DNA from: Homarus americanus
Lineage: Eukaryota > Arthropoda > Malacostraca > Decapoda > Nephropidae
Reading direction: 5' to 3'
Assembly: GCF_018991925.1 (NCBI RefSeq)
Contig: NW_024754732.1
Location: forward strand, 1,294,001-1,358,000
Length of the DNA: 64,000 nucleotides
Positions 10,564 through 29,689 of this stretch are shown one piece after another. The notes under the pieces were generated by a model, which was given only the letters and a program-made list of their open reading frames with translations, made no database searches and had not been told where the DNA came from. Positions within the stretch are counted from its first letter, which is position 1. Every line of letters begins with the position of its first letter. The position numbers and the translations under genes were made by a program.

Positions 10564-10958
10564 TGTCGTACATATTGCATTCTTCCAGTAATCTACTTCT
10601 TAACTGTGATTGGTGGAATAAGAGGTAACGTCATCAAATTACAGCCAATAGGAAAACAGAGGAATCAATCGGCACCACTCCCCAACTTATGTTTTGCAGT
10701 TGGATATTTATTCTCTTTTTCATTGTTCAGGTTGCGATAGTACTGAAAATGCTATGGGCAGTGTATTTATGTAACGTCATATCTCCCAGAGGTTAAATAG
10801 TGAAACGAGAATAAATGTCCAACAGCAAAGCATAAGTTGGGGTGTTGTGCTGACTGATTGCTCTGTTCTCCTATTGGCTGTAATTTGATGATGTTACATC
10901 TTGCTCCACCAATCACAGTTAAGTAAGGGATTACTGGACGAATGCAAAATGTACGACA
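10564..10958. repeat. 152-bp inverted repeat with 91-bp spacer
   Basis: Arms 10564-10715 and 10807-10958 are reverse complements at most positions, including CAAATTACAGCCAATAGG and CCCAACTTATG. The spacer is unique. Both arms are flanked on the outside by the GC-rich minisatellite in opposite orientation, so the palindrome is larger than the arms alone. It resembles the centre of a foldback element. Confidence 0.85.
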
Positions 10959-10984
10959 AAATTATAAAGTTTTTGTGCGATGTC

Positions 10985-11290
10985 ACATGTGAAAGGGCCC
11001 CTGGGGGCGCCGTCGCCCCTGGCAAAAACCCTGCCGCTCCTGGAAAGGCACCCATTGCGACTAGGAGGGCCCATAGCACCGCCGCGGGCCCTAGGAGGGC
11101 TAATAGGGGCGCTGCAGCCCCTGGCAGGGTCCTTGTGGGCAGTGGCGCCCCAAAGAGGTACCCTGGGGGAGACACCACCTCTGAAGGGCCCCTAAAGGTG
11201 CCACTGCTGTGGCAGAGCCCCTGGGGACGTCGCCGTCCCTGGGAACACCCCTGAAGGCGCTTCCGTCCCTGTAAAGGACCCTGGGATCGA
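10985..11290. repeat. GC-rich degenerate minisatellite, block 2 (inverted)
   Basis: The same ~30-bp unit family as the block at 10012-10530 but read on the opposite strand (units such as CCCCTGGCAGGGTCCTTGTG). It follows directly after the right arm of the inverted repeat. Confidence 0.8.
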
Positions 11291-11311
11291 CGTCATACCT
11301 GTAAGGGTCAA

Positions 11312-11765
11312 TTGGCCATGCCAGGCACGGAAGCGCCCCCAGGGCCCTCTCAGGGTCGGCGGTGTCCCCAGGGGACCTGTCAGGGGCGCTGGATTCACCA
11401 GGGGCGCTGGATCCACTAGGAACGCTCATAGGGACAACGTCAATCCTCGGGGCTTTCTCAGGGAAGGCGGCGTTCTCAGGGGCTCCTCCAGAAACAGCCG
11501 GGTTTCAATGAGTTTCTGAAGGACAGCAACGCTCCTAGGGACCCTCACAGGGACAGAGTGACCCCAGGGGTTTCTCCAGGGACGGGGGCGCCTCCAGGTA
11601 CGTTCCTAGGGACCGTGGTGCTCCTAGAGGCCCTTCCAGGGGCCCTGCCAGCGACGGTGGCGCCTTCAGGAGCCCTTCCAGAGGTGGTGGCTCCCCCCAG
11701 ACCTTTTTATGGGGCGCCACTGCTCCCAGGGACCCTGCCAAGGCCTGTGGCTCACAATAGGTATT
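11312..11765. repeat. GC-rich degenerate minisatellite, block 3
   Basis: Returns to the orientation of the first block. The start (CATGCCAGGCACGGAAGCGC) and the end (CAAGGCCTGTGGCTCACAAT) match the start and end of block 1, so this looks like a second copy of that whole block. Confidence 0.85.
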
Positions 11766-12235
11766 CCTAGGGGAGGCGGCAATATTAAAAGAATTACAGA
11801 TACATTTCCTTCCACCAAGGTGTCCTCTCATAAATCATAATATTGCTAACACTTTCACCAGAGCACTTTTTATTGATTTAGGACGCATTAATTAACACTT
11901 CCAGTTTTAAATTCCAGATACAAGTTTGTTGATGTAGTAGAATTTACCTGAGAGAAATTTGTGTAGACCCTATAGAATTCACTGAGAAGTTTCTTAGATG
12001 TGTTCCTAAGGGTGAAACTGAGAGGCTCTCGGCCATTTTTTTAAACACTCGGGGCAGCAAGTCCGAAGAGCAATCCCGAATATCGAGTTACTGTTTAGTA
12101 ACCCGTCAAATGGATTCGTCAAACTCGAATATCAATCCCGGACATAGGGTTACTATATATTACCCGACCCAGAGGAATGTGAGTTCAGCATTTATTTACG
12201 AACCTTTCTCAATAAACTTGCAAGAGGGGTGTGGT
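11766..12235. other. unassigned sequence before the LTR
   Basis: No gene or clear repeat. It includes GAATATC/GGTTACT near-repeats (12075-12160) and an AATAAA near 12210. It may be the flank or the internal end of the element whose LTR follows. Confidence 0.4.
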
Positions 12236-12665
12236 TGTAGTGGATTCGTCCCCTACAAACGCCGGGTGTCGCTGAGTAGCCGACCCCGCGAATTCCCCAG
12301 TGTATGCCTCGTGGTCTAGGTCAACCAGCGCCGCCTTACATAACGGAGGTCAACTATTAAGCCACGCCTACCTCCGTTATATAAGACCTGACCTCGTGGT
12401 GACCTATCGCTTTCTACCTACACCAACCAGCTAGTAACACCACCTCCTCCGCTCCTGCCTGGCGGCCCTCGCTCCCGCCGGCGAGCATGGCGACCCACAA
12501 GCTGGTCCTCTGAGCATCCTCTCTGCATCACGCTTGTAACCACGCTGCCACTTCCCAGCACCAAGCTGCATTGTACATCCAATACAACATGTATACAGAG
12601 AGCACATTGTGAGTTTCCTTTCTCCATCCCATCCTGAGTGTGAACCAAACAATCCGTACCCCACA
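12236..12665 (+). mobile_element. solo-LTR-like element, copy 1
   Basis: A 430-bp segment running from TGTAGTGGATTCGTCCCCTA to CCGTACCCCACA, with TG...CA termini. It contains a TATA-like box (TATATAAG, 12378-12385). A second copy lies on the opposite strand at 53258-53707 with the same ends, which supports the boundaries. No primer-binding site, gag or pol is seen next to it, and I could not find a clean target duplication, so it is a solo LTR or a fragment. The superfamily is not determined. Confidence 0.65.
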
Positions 12666-12854
12666 ACATCAGTTAAAACTAAATTGAGGAACAGAATGGG
12701 GTTAGAGTTCTTAGCATCAATATTAAGAATAAAACGAAGTTTTGAACTAAATGGAACTTGTTGTTCGTCATTTGAGCCTCTAATGTCCACCCTGAACTAT
12801 GACTCACCAATCTATAGAGAAGAGGAAGACCTACTGAACAGTGTAGGTCTATAA
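12636..12854 (+). pseudogene. possible hAT-type transposase C-terminal remnant
   Basis: An open frame reading TTSVKTKLRNRMGLEFLASI and then LRIKRSFELNGTCCSSFEPL, ending in an acidic tail and TAA. The KTKLRNRMGxExLxSILRI pattern resembles the C-terminal dimerisation region of hAT-family transposases. The LTR at 12236-12665 abuts it and overlaps its apparent start, so the upstream part is missing. The assignment is by eye and uncertain. Confidence 0.35.
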
Positions 12855-12906
12855 AGTAGAAACTTCAATCTGCCTATAAGTGATGTGTGTTTACAAAAGA
12901 CTTAAA

Positions 12907-13130
12907 ATTGTGTTAATGTAAGTAAGATTAAATAGAAGAAAAGTTGTGTTAATTTAATTATAACATGACACGAGAAGAATTATGTTAATTTAATTAAAAC
13001 AAGTAACAAGAAGAATATGCTAATTTAATTGAAACAAGTAACAAGAAGAAAGTTATGTTAATTTAATAAAAGCAAGTAACAAAAAAAGGTATGTTAATTT
13101 AATTGAAACAAGAGACAAGAAGAAAACTCT
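12907..13130. repeat. about 48-bp AT-rich minisatellite, 5 copies
   Basis: Repeated units of the form TATGTTAATTTAATTGAAAC followed by AAGTAACAAGAAGAAA. Copies differ by small indels. Confidence 0.85.
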
Positions 13131-13171
13131 TTCAGTTAGAACAAAAAGGAACAAGATACGAAGAAGAAGAG

Positions 13172-13214
13172 CGGCTAACGAGCCGATCAGTGGTGAAGAG
13201 GATAAAATAAAAAT
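13172..13214 (+). pseudogene. terminal 3' tail of a CR1-like LINE
   Basis: The sequence GGCTAACGAGCCGATCAGTG followed by GTGAAGAGGATAAAATAAAA matches the 3' UTR end of the LINE at 63254-63300 and the tail at 26380-26425. Only about 43 bp survive. Confidence 0.6.
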
Positions 13215-13252
13215 GATCTACATCTATCTACATATTTTTCTATCTACAGTAT

Positions 13253-13390
<138 letters not shown>

Positions 13391-14785
13391 TTTCATTGAG
13401 GTCCGCTACTCTTAAGGTCTGTTTCCGCTACTCTTGGTCACCAGTCTCTGCCAACTCACACAACAAAGTCGTTCTCGGCGTGAGCTGTGGTGTGGTGTCT
13501 GTGGACCTTGTGGTAACATTTTGTAAGTATCCGTAATTGTCTTATGTATCTTATTTCCACCTGGTAAATGAATACTGATGTATGCCGGGTAACATTACAG
13601 TTTGCCCTAGGCCTAGAGTATAGAATTTAGTTTATCCAAGTGTATATTTTGGGGGGATTTAATCGAATTTGACCTTTATTTCCGGGGGAAAGTACCCGTT
13701 TTAGAGTTATACCCCCCAAAAAAGTATGGAAAAACTTTAAAATTAATTTCTGAAGTTATTATACTTTGCCCCCCTGGTTGAAATGGGTTTAGAAATACTC
13801 CAAATAAAAGGAGATTTAAAGGTTGGGGATGGTTAAAACAGTCGCCGTGTGTTGGCCGAAACTGCATTAATATACCGTATATGTATACACAGGCATATTT
13901 TATATATGTATATACTGATATATTTTATGTGTAATATACTGGTATATTATATATGGGTAATTATTCATAACTAACCCGCGGCCTAAATTGATAGAAAACG
14001 ATTTTAAAAACTCCAGATTTTAACTGTTTTTTGTAGTGGACTCTGTTGTAGTTTGTGCATATGAGTTAAAAAATGGATATTACTAAAATTTAATTAACTT
14101 AACCGTTGTGGGTATGAAATACAGACCTAACCAACCTCGCCAAACAAACCTACCTAACCTTACCTAACTTCCTTACCGGGGGACTCTGCACCCGAGTGCC
14201 CCCGTGAGATCATGCGGCCGCATTGGCACTTATGCAGCTCGGGGGGCGGAGTGATTTATTACAGCAGTGGAATGTCAGGCTACAGTGTTGAGGGAAGTGA
14301 TGAAAATTTTTCCACCAGCACAGGATTCCGTAGGTGATAGTCTCACAGTTGAACAATGCTGTGTCTTGAACAATTGAAGGGCCCCTTGTTTTTATCCCTA
14401 AATTTCAAATTACGTCCATATAAGACAGTAAGGACAATCCCTCACACGTCATGTTGAAAATGAAATTGCTATGAGCCTGAAAAGCAGCAGAGTATTGAAA
14501 GCTGGGAAGATAATTAGTAAAGGCTTAAGCGCCTAATCTATTCAAGCAAAATTAAACATTTGTACAAGAAATGTTATCATATCATAAACTCACTAATGAA
14601 ATAAAGTAAGAAAATAAACAGTAAAACAAATAACTCAGTCCAATAATCATTCATATTAACTGCTGTGTGTTGTAATGTTGATCAGCAAGTAAGTTTGGGA
14701 AGATAATAGACTGCAGCAGCTGTCTGGGCCTAACTCTAACCTAACTCCCCAAGTTTTTTATAAATATAATTTTTGTTTGTTACAG
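13391..14785. other. unassigned sequence with a possible splice donor
   Basis: No gene recognised. A GTAAGTAT donor consensus occurs near 13523 after a GT-rich stretch, and a GC-rich patch with NotI-like GCGGCCGC sits near 14214. Together with the exon-like segment at 14786 these could belong to a non-coding transcript. CCTAACC-like runs at 14125-14170 are too degenerate to call telomeric. Confidence 0.3.
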
Positions 14786-14952
14786 GAGATGTTGCCAACA
14801 AAACTCTGGGAATAGAACTGCTCCATAACAGATGAAAATGATAATGGAGCATGGATCAAGAGCTGCCACCTGCACTACCACCACCACTACCACCACCATG
14901 GCACCACCACCAAGCCACTACCATTGGAAAGCACTACCACCTATAGCAGAAG
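14786..14952 (+). ncRNA. candidate non-coding spliced exon
   Basis: A 167-bp segment preceded by a strong pyrimidine-rich acceptor (TTTTTGTTTGTTACAG) and followed by a GTAAAT donor. All three forward frames contain stops, so if it is an exon it is untranslated. A (CCA)n run lies inside. No protein similarity. The call rests only on splice-site appearance. Confidence 0.25.
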
Positions 14953-17844
14953 GTAAATGATAGGAACAACAGCCTCTATAGCCCATATAGAAGTCTTAGC
15001 CTACCCAAACCCTAAGACAAGTTGGTTGTAAATACAAAAGTCATCATCTGTCTGGTCGGTCTTCCTTATATTTTCAATCTATATTACGGCCAGTGGTTCA
15101 GCCTGTTGACCGTGGAGTAATTTGGAACCACAAGAGTCTATAATAAAACCAACATGGCTTGGACCCTCCAGCAGACAGAGTTTAAACCAGTCTGCTAATT
15201 ATATTTGTAATGGCATTTAAAACATCTAAGATATATGATGAGTGGCTTATTGTTGATAAGGTAAGATATGATGTTAACACCCAATCTGATACTTTTGAGC
15301 AAACTGGTAAATTATACCTTGACATCAAGTACATAAAACATTTATATCAATTAATGTTGAAATCTGTTTCAAATCCTTTTGTTTATAAGCAGACAAAGCC
15401 ATGAGATACTTATTTGTGTAGAGTTTTATACGAAGAGCATGGAAAATTTTAGCCAGGCAGTCTCTCATCTAGGTACAGTACTAACGTTAAGCTTAACTTC
15501 ATTATCTGGACAAGAAGTAGCCTAACGTGAAAGTAATTGTTATCTTTGGTGATGCACAGTTGCAGATCTGACTGTGATTATTATCCTGAAACATATTCAC
15601 AAAACTGCAAGAGTCATTATAGACTTTAGAGAAAATAAATGTGAATCAGGTAACACTAAGTTGACTTGTAAAGATAAGTACTCGTACTAAAATTCTTAAA
15701 GCTTCAACACAGTCATAAAAGGCAATTGTGGTAATTAGGTAGCTTTTATTGAACGGAAACTGCAGATTTCTACAAAATTGCAGAAAGATATTCTATTCAA
15801 TTGAATTGAATGTGTCATAGTAACTATTTCTCTTGTATTGTTCTATGTGAAACATAATTTCAGCAGAATATATTTACACACCTTAACAGGATACTCAACA
15901 ACTTTTGCATAAATTAATACAGTATTTGCCCGAATACAATTGCGGCAAAAGTTTAGCTCTATATTTCTTAATGCCCAATTTCAGTTTATTTAATGCATTA
16001 CTGATACACTGTGTGTGGCTAATTTTGTTTACAATGTAATAATTTAGTGCACTATAAAGGTTACTGACCACGTTTAAACCATCTGAGCTAATGACACTTG
16101 GATATATTCTAAAAAGTAAATGGTCCGTCATTCCATTATCAACAGTAAACTGGTTATCCTGGTGTTTACACTTCGTCTACCTGTCTCTCAGAAGCGGTAT
16201 TTTCACGCTGTTGAGCATCAAATAAAACAGCAAGAGTCGACTCAATGCGGAAGATAGCTTCCACTGTGCCCTGATCAGACTAAAACCACTGATGCCAATA
16301 CAATTGGCAGACAAAACCAATGTCAGCCAAATCACCGAGTTTTAAATAACTTTTTAATGTTCTTGGACCCTCTAATTATGCACACCTGCACAGCATCCAT
16401 AGTTTTGAGTACCCAAAATTGTTGTGAGCTGAGTTTATTTATGAGATTGTACACACAGCATTTATTGCGATTACAATAGAGGTTTATATTGTTCATATAA
16501 ACTATGCATGACTTGGAATATTTTATTGTGTATAAAGTTCTATTTATATTGTCCCTGTAGCTACTGCACTCTGTATATACCACTAATAATAATAAAATAT
16601 TAGTTATCACACCCAACTGCTCATTTCCAGCGACGTTTAGTCAGAATTTCATCGAAGAAAGATTTAGACTGGGCAACGGGAAGTATTGTTATCTTTATCT
16701 AGGGTCAGCAGGAGTTTGTTGAGGTTAAACCACTGATCTAATTGCATATGTATGTTTGTGTGTGTCTGTCTTCTGTGCCTTTCAGTATATCTATATCAAT
16801 TTATTTATCCATTATCTGCCAGTACTTATCTCTAGCCAGTTTATCATATTTGTCAATCTATTTATCAATATAAGTATTTGTTAGGTCTGTCAATCTATGT
16901 ACTGTATGTTCATCCATATGGCTTACCAATATCTGCTTCAAGTATTTATTTATTATTTAGGAGAATGTATATAAAGGTGATTTAAAACTTGCATTCACAG
17001 TACATAATTGGATTTTTTAGATATTCCTAAATATCTGAATTATTTCAAAGGTCATTAATTAACATAATTACATGAATTTTTTAACTAAGAAACCAAGATC
17101 CTTAATTTCAAAGTATATAAAGTAGTACCTGTGTAGTTTTATTATATTTTCTTTATTTATAAGCTTACGTCATTTATATGGAGTTTAATATGTTAAAAGT
17201 GTTTTTTTTCTGAGACACGAATTTGGAGTCAGGACTAAGACTAAAAGAGACCAGAAAGCGGATAACTAGGCATCCCATTGCATATCTACCTGTCTAGGTA
17301 ACACACTGTATAATATATCACCAATTAGCTAATACATGCAAAAATAACAGATTATGTCACATGCAAGGCCATAGTCCTAGAAAGTTCACATAAACCAAAT
17401 GCATAAACAAACAACTTCAAACTGATGACTATTAATTTATGGATATATTTTTTCTATAAACTATGTATTGTGTAGTATAATAATGTATTATTTTTTTTGT
17501 TATATATGAGTTAACGACTAAAACCTTAGAAATTGGAGCAGCACCATCACAACTGAAAATGATAACTGCAGGCTGAGACACAAAGAGCTGACATTTTAAG
17601 AATTTAATTCCAACAAACATTCATAACACCACAATTACTACCACAGCAATTCTCAACCACCACCACATATGGCAAGTGTAAACCAAAGGAGCTAGCTTGT
17701 CTCCCTGTCTGTCTTCTGTTTTATATCTTTCTATCCACTTAACTGTTTATGTATGTGTCTGTCTGTCTTTCGTGCTCAGCATATCTATCAATACCCATTC
17801 TGCCTGTTTTATCTACTTGTACTGGTATCTGCCAATCTAACAGT
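14953..17844. other. unassigned AT-rich region
   Basis: About 2.9 kb without a recognisable gene or high-copy repeat. Open frames here are short and show no domain. It could be intron or intergenic sequence. Confidence 0.5.
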
Positions 17845-21383
<3,539 letters not shown>

Positions 21384-22547
21384 AATGGTAGCAGAAGCGT
21401 AGTTTTTTTAATGTAAATGACTGATAGTACTGTGGTTGGGATAATAAAACTTATGTTAGTTAGTAATGGTAGGATTGAACTAGCACTGATGCTCATCCTT
21501 GTGCCGGACTGAGTTGGTTAGGCTTGACAGTAGAGATATGTATGAGGAGGAAGAGAAATGACGTAAGGACCTTGGTACCAGCTGAGAGAGGGGACCGAGG
21601 AGACCCTAAAGAGGGATTATCAAGCACAGGTAAGCAGGTTCAAGTGGGAGTTTCAGGCACACATTCCAGCAGCGGTTCAGGGAGAAACAAGGGGGGTGAA
21701 TGTCAGGCACCGTCCAGCAGTCAAGAGTGTGAGGTCCAAATTGAAATATAAGTGCGTAAGTAGTTGGAGAAGTTGTCCAGAGTCTCAGCTGAAGACAAGC
21801 CAAGCGACCGATTACAGTTTAGGGTGCATGGTAATGAGAAAAGCCAGGTTATCGAGGGGTGAGTTGGAGGGTCGTGAGTAGAACAGAGGGGATTGGAGAG
21901 ATGGATTGGGTCAGAGATGTGCCTTGAGTAGTGGTTGCTGTCATGGCGGGATTGGAGTTGCTGTCATGGCGGGATTGAGAATGCAGTTGTAATGTCAGGG
22001 CCTCACTAATATGGACTGTGGTACATTGTCAGAGGATTGGTCTGCCCGGCATGAGGTTGGGAGGCGATGGACTGGAGTATTTTTGACACTGGTTCCTCTT
22101 AGCTCAAGACTGACAAAGGAGAGCATGTTTAAAGAAATGGATAGTATTGTTTTGACACTGGTTCTCTTAGTTCAGGGCCAGAGCCAAAGGAAACATATGT
22201 TTGTTTTGGGCTGGTATTAATTTTTGACATTGGTTCTCTAGTTAAGGGCCGAGCAAGCGGGGCGTGATGTTCTGGTTGGTTTTGAGTTGGGCTTGGAAGA
22301 AATGGAGTTGCTGGCTGTGAGTTTGGAAGGCAAGCCAGAGTTGAAGAATTAGCTTCTAAAGTTGTTCTCAGCACATGAGGACAGTCTTTGTTTTTTAGAG
22401 TCGAGATGTTAGCGGGAGAGAGAAGAAGACAAGCCTGCGTTGCTTGCGTTAAAGGGTGAAGATGCAGTCCTTAGAACAAATTTTAGAGTCGTATGTATGT
22501 TTCTCAGCACATGAGGACAGTGCTGTCTTTTTTTAGGGGGTCGATTA
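21384..22547 (+). mobile_element. internal region of the non-autonomous LTR retrotransposon
   Basis: Only about 1.16 kb between the long direct repeats. It begins with AAA and TGGTAGCAGAAG (21386-21397), which matches 11 of 12 bases of the primer site complementary to the 3' end of animal initiator tRNA-Met (established tRNA sequence). No gag or pol is present. A ~75-bp tandem repeat (GACACTGGTTCTCTTAG units, 22080-22260) and a duplicated CTCAGCACATGAGGACAG (22372 and 22502) fill part of it. It ends with a short purine-rich TTAGGGGG before the 3' copy. Confidence 0.6.
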
Positions 22548-24645
<2,098 letters not shown>

Positions 24646-24686
24646 CCTATATATATTTGTGTAATAAATGTATGTAGTAAGTATGT

Positions 24687-25227
24687 ACAGTAATCTTTTT
24701 CACTCAAATCCTAATGAAACACTAATGAATTAGAATACTGTAGCTGGTGTAAACAGTGGGAACAGTCCCACCACCGATTGTCTCTCATGAAGCAAGCTTA
24801 TAAATTAAAGAAAATACTTGCAGTGTGTTTAATATATTACGGTATGTTATAAATAAATAAATAAACAAATAAATAGGTAAATCCATTTCATGTAAATGGG
24901 AAAATTTTACTCGACACCGACATTAGTTCCAGTTAAATAACAGACGCTTAAGTGAGTCACTAGTGTTTACACTACACCAACCGGTAACATTTGATGCCAT
25001 TACTTGAAGTGAATTGGCCTTATTTTAAAAAACCAAGGATGTGTAAACAGCACTGGTCAATGGGATGGTTGGTAAAGGATTAAGGGGTCAGTAAGCTCCC
25101 AATGGTAAGTGTCACATTTTGGGTACCGGATTTATACAGCAAATAGGGCTCAAAAGCTACTTTTTAAATGGACATTTTTGGGGTCTTCTTATACACCCCG
25201 TCGCCTTGTAGGCCGAGATATACGGTA
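24687..25227 (-). mobile_element. MITE of the TACCGTAT family, copy 1
   Basis: About 540 bp ending in GGCCGAGATATACGGTA and starting with CAGTAATCTTTTTCACTC. The same sequence lies in opposite orientation at 33570-34112, with shared segments such as AAGGCCAATTCACTTCAAGT and GTGTTTACACTACACC. No transposase is present. The ends resemble the element start at about 63436. Confidence 0.75.
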
Positions 25228-26144
25228 ACTGAAAATTCTTCATTTTAAATTCTCAATTTTAAAAATACAAGGGTAATGAAGTCAGAAAAACTAGCATTAA
25301 TCTTGACAAACAAGTGCTGCTACATTAGAAAAAGAGGAAAATACAGTCCTCATATAAGCCCAAGCTCTGTATCCCGTCCCTGTGAGCTCACCCAAAAAGT
25401 TTCCCCACAACCAACAAATTTCTGACAACGTCAGTTTTGTCAAATTCATTTAGCGTTTGTATTTTGTTTATTTGTAACCCTACCATGTGGTGGTAGAAGG
25501 TCTGTTTTGGTAGTACAGTACAGTACAATGGTAGCTTGCTTGCCTCTCACAACTATGTCCCAAGTCAGATGTGAGAAGGGTATTATTCAGGGTGGCCCTA
25601 CCCAACACTGCAGGTTTTCTCTGGATATTACTGTTTCCTCCTGCCCTAACACCAGGCAAACTCATCAGGAACAATGAAGAGATTAAACAAGCTACTAGCT
25701 TCCTTTTCCCATCAAAGCAGAAAATTAATAAAAATATAATCTTGAGTAATGATGAGCCAACTTTCTCAGGGAAGATCAATGGTGAAGCAGCAATTCCCAT
25801 CCCCACTAATCCTCATTCCACAGCTGCCACCATGATATTCAAATGTAATATGCATTTCTCTTAAAGAAAACTAAAACAAAATGTAAAATTTAAATACTGT
25901 ACTGTAATTTATTGAGAGGTATAAAAGGTGCTTCTTTTTTTCTTACTTAACATAAGTAAAAAAACTCTGCAAAAAATATACCTAAGGTAAAGTAATAGTA
26001 CTATAGTATTTCTAAATAGTACTTAAATTTGAGTTAAAAAAAAAATATATACTGTACTGCAGTTCAAAGTAGTCTACTCAAGAAGTAAAATAAAAAGTAG
26101 TGTCTTACACTGTATACCAAAACTCTTATAATTTATCAAGCTAG
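25228..26144. other. unassigned region
   Basis: No recognised gene. An open frame pair at 25480-25864 is unassigned; neither strand shows a known domain. A low-complexity poly(A)-rich stretch lies at 26030-26050. Confidence 0.4.
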
Positions 26145-26425
26145 GGGCTCAACTTCTGTTGAATTGGAGAATTTAAGGGTCACAGCCCAAGGTTGAAGAA
26201 GACACAAGTTTGGAAAATTGTCAGGGCAAACTTTACTGAGTGAGAATTGTATAAACTTAGAACAATCTACCAGTGTTGTGACGGCACTGAGTATGAGCTC
26301 ATGCAAAATCAGACTTGACCAACACTGGTGAAGGTACATATACATTCTGAAGCCAGCACATACCTAGTACTTGCCATGTGGCTAATGAGTCGATCAGTGG
26401 CAAAGAGGATAAAGGCAAAAGTAAA
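26145..26425 (+). pseudogene. CR1-like LINE ORF2 C-terminus and 3' tail, decayed
   Basis: DNA similarity to 63000-63300: GTGTTGTGACGGCACTGAGT, then CAACACTGG, GTACTTGCCA, and the tail GAGTCGATCAGTGGCAAAGA. The coding frame is broken by several stops. It is an old 3' fragment. Confidence 0.7.
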
Positions 26426-27205
26426 TATAATCTTAAATTTCTGCATGTACCAAAATTCCCCCACTCCCATATCTTGTCAAATGATGCTTATAACTGATGG
26501 TAAGGAGTATGCTAGGTCTCAGAAATCATAATGCTTACTGGGACAAAGTATTGGAATATACATTTAATTAGTATTGTTGGGATTGGGGCCCCTGGGGCAA
26601 TTTCCCCTTCTGCTTTTACATAAATTAGCGACTACAGTAGTTACAACTGATTTTACACAATGTAAACAATCCTTGACTAGACATTTAAAAGTGATAATAT
26701 CTTAGTCTTTATTTTGTAGCCTTTACACACAACAGTATATGATTCTTAATGTATTTATACACAAGCAATATCATTTGTAACCATTTACATGATAGGCTAC
26801 TTGAAGACCAAGTAATTCTGCATGCTGTGCTTGGTTGCTTTATCATGAAAATTTTCCAGATGATTGGGTAAAATTTTCTTTTAGTTAAAGTACCACATTT
26901 TTTCTTAAAATGTACTGTTGTGATATATTTCTTGTAGGCCTAATGTAAATCTCCCATCGTTGTGAAATCTTCTGGCAACCTGAGGCAGTTTAGGTCTCTC
27001 ACTCATTAGTAACGTATGAAGCCTGATGGAGTCAACATGTACTGCATCTCATCGTGTGCGGTGCCTCATGCAGGAGGAAATTGACAACATTACATGTGAT
27101 TCTGGAGACAAGAATGACCCTCTCATGCAGTGACAGTGAGAGAAGTGAAGACTAACTTTCTTCAAGATATGACCAGTGAATTGAATTAATTTTAGAGGAA
27201 TTTGA
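26426..27205. other. unassigned region
   Basis: I see no gene or strong repeat in these ~780 bp. Confidence 0.5.
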
Positions 27206-27218
27206 GTGATGAGTATGA

Positions 27219-28991
<1,773 letters not shown>

Positions 28992-28993
28992 TA

Positions 28994-29255
<262 letters not shown>

Positions 29256-29260
29256 TAGTA

Positions 29261-29414
29261 GGATCTTGCCAATAACTACTTCCACAATAACGTTTTCAAC
29301 ATTAACAGTAAGTTACAATAGATACCCATTTTCATATATATAGGATCTTTGCCAATAACTACTCTACAACGTTTCAACATTAACAGTAAGTTGCTAATAG
29401 ATACCCATTTTCAC
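29261..29414. repeat. tandem duplication of an about 77-bp unit
   Basis: AGGATCTTTGCCAATAACTA through ATAGATACCCATTTTCA occurs twice (29258-29334 and 29341-29413). Confidence 0.8.
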
Positions 29415-29689
29415 ACAACGGCCTGGATTCTGAATAACGGAGATTGATTTCACGGAAGGCCCCAGCGCATCAATGATAGCATTTGTTTGGTCACATGTTG
29501 ATGCATCATCCTTTCTCACCACTTCACAATACCGCCTGTGAACACAGTTAGCCCACGTAGAGATTTTCGCCTATAATCCATAGTGGTTATGAGGGCTCTA
29601 TAGATCAACAACAATATTTGCAGTTTTGCCTGTGGGGGTTAGGGGGAGGTGGTGGAGGGAGGATTTACCGAATGCCCGGAACTTTAAAG

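Noticed and set aside
10071..10628. Collagen-like or Pro/Gly-rich protein
   Set aside because: The frame is a by-product of a ~30-bp GC-rich repeat whose length is a multiple of three. Several frames on both strands are open, and the end of the frame runs into the inverted repeat.
14125..14170. Interstitial arthropod telomere repeat (CCTAA/TTAGG)
   Set aside because: Only irregular CCTAACC-like motifs occur here, and similar ones at 58780-58830 belong to the Tigger element. There is no regular 5-bp array.
25480..25864. Overlapping ORFs on both strands as a host exon
   Set aside because: No splice context, signal or domain was recognised, and the two strands compete for the same DNA.
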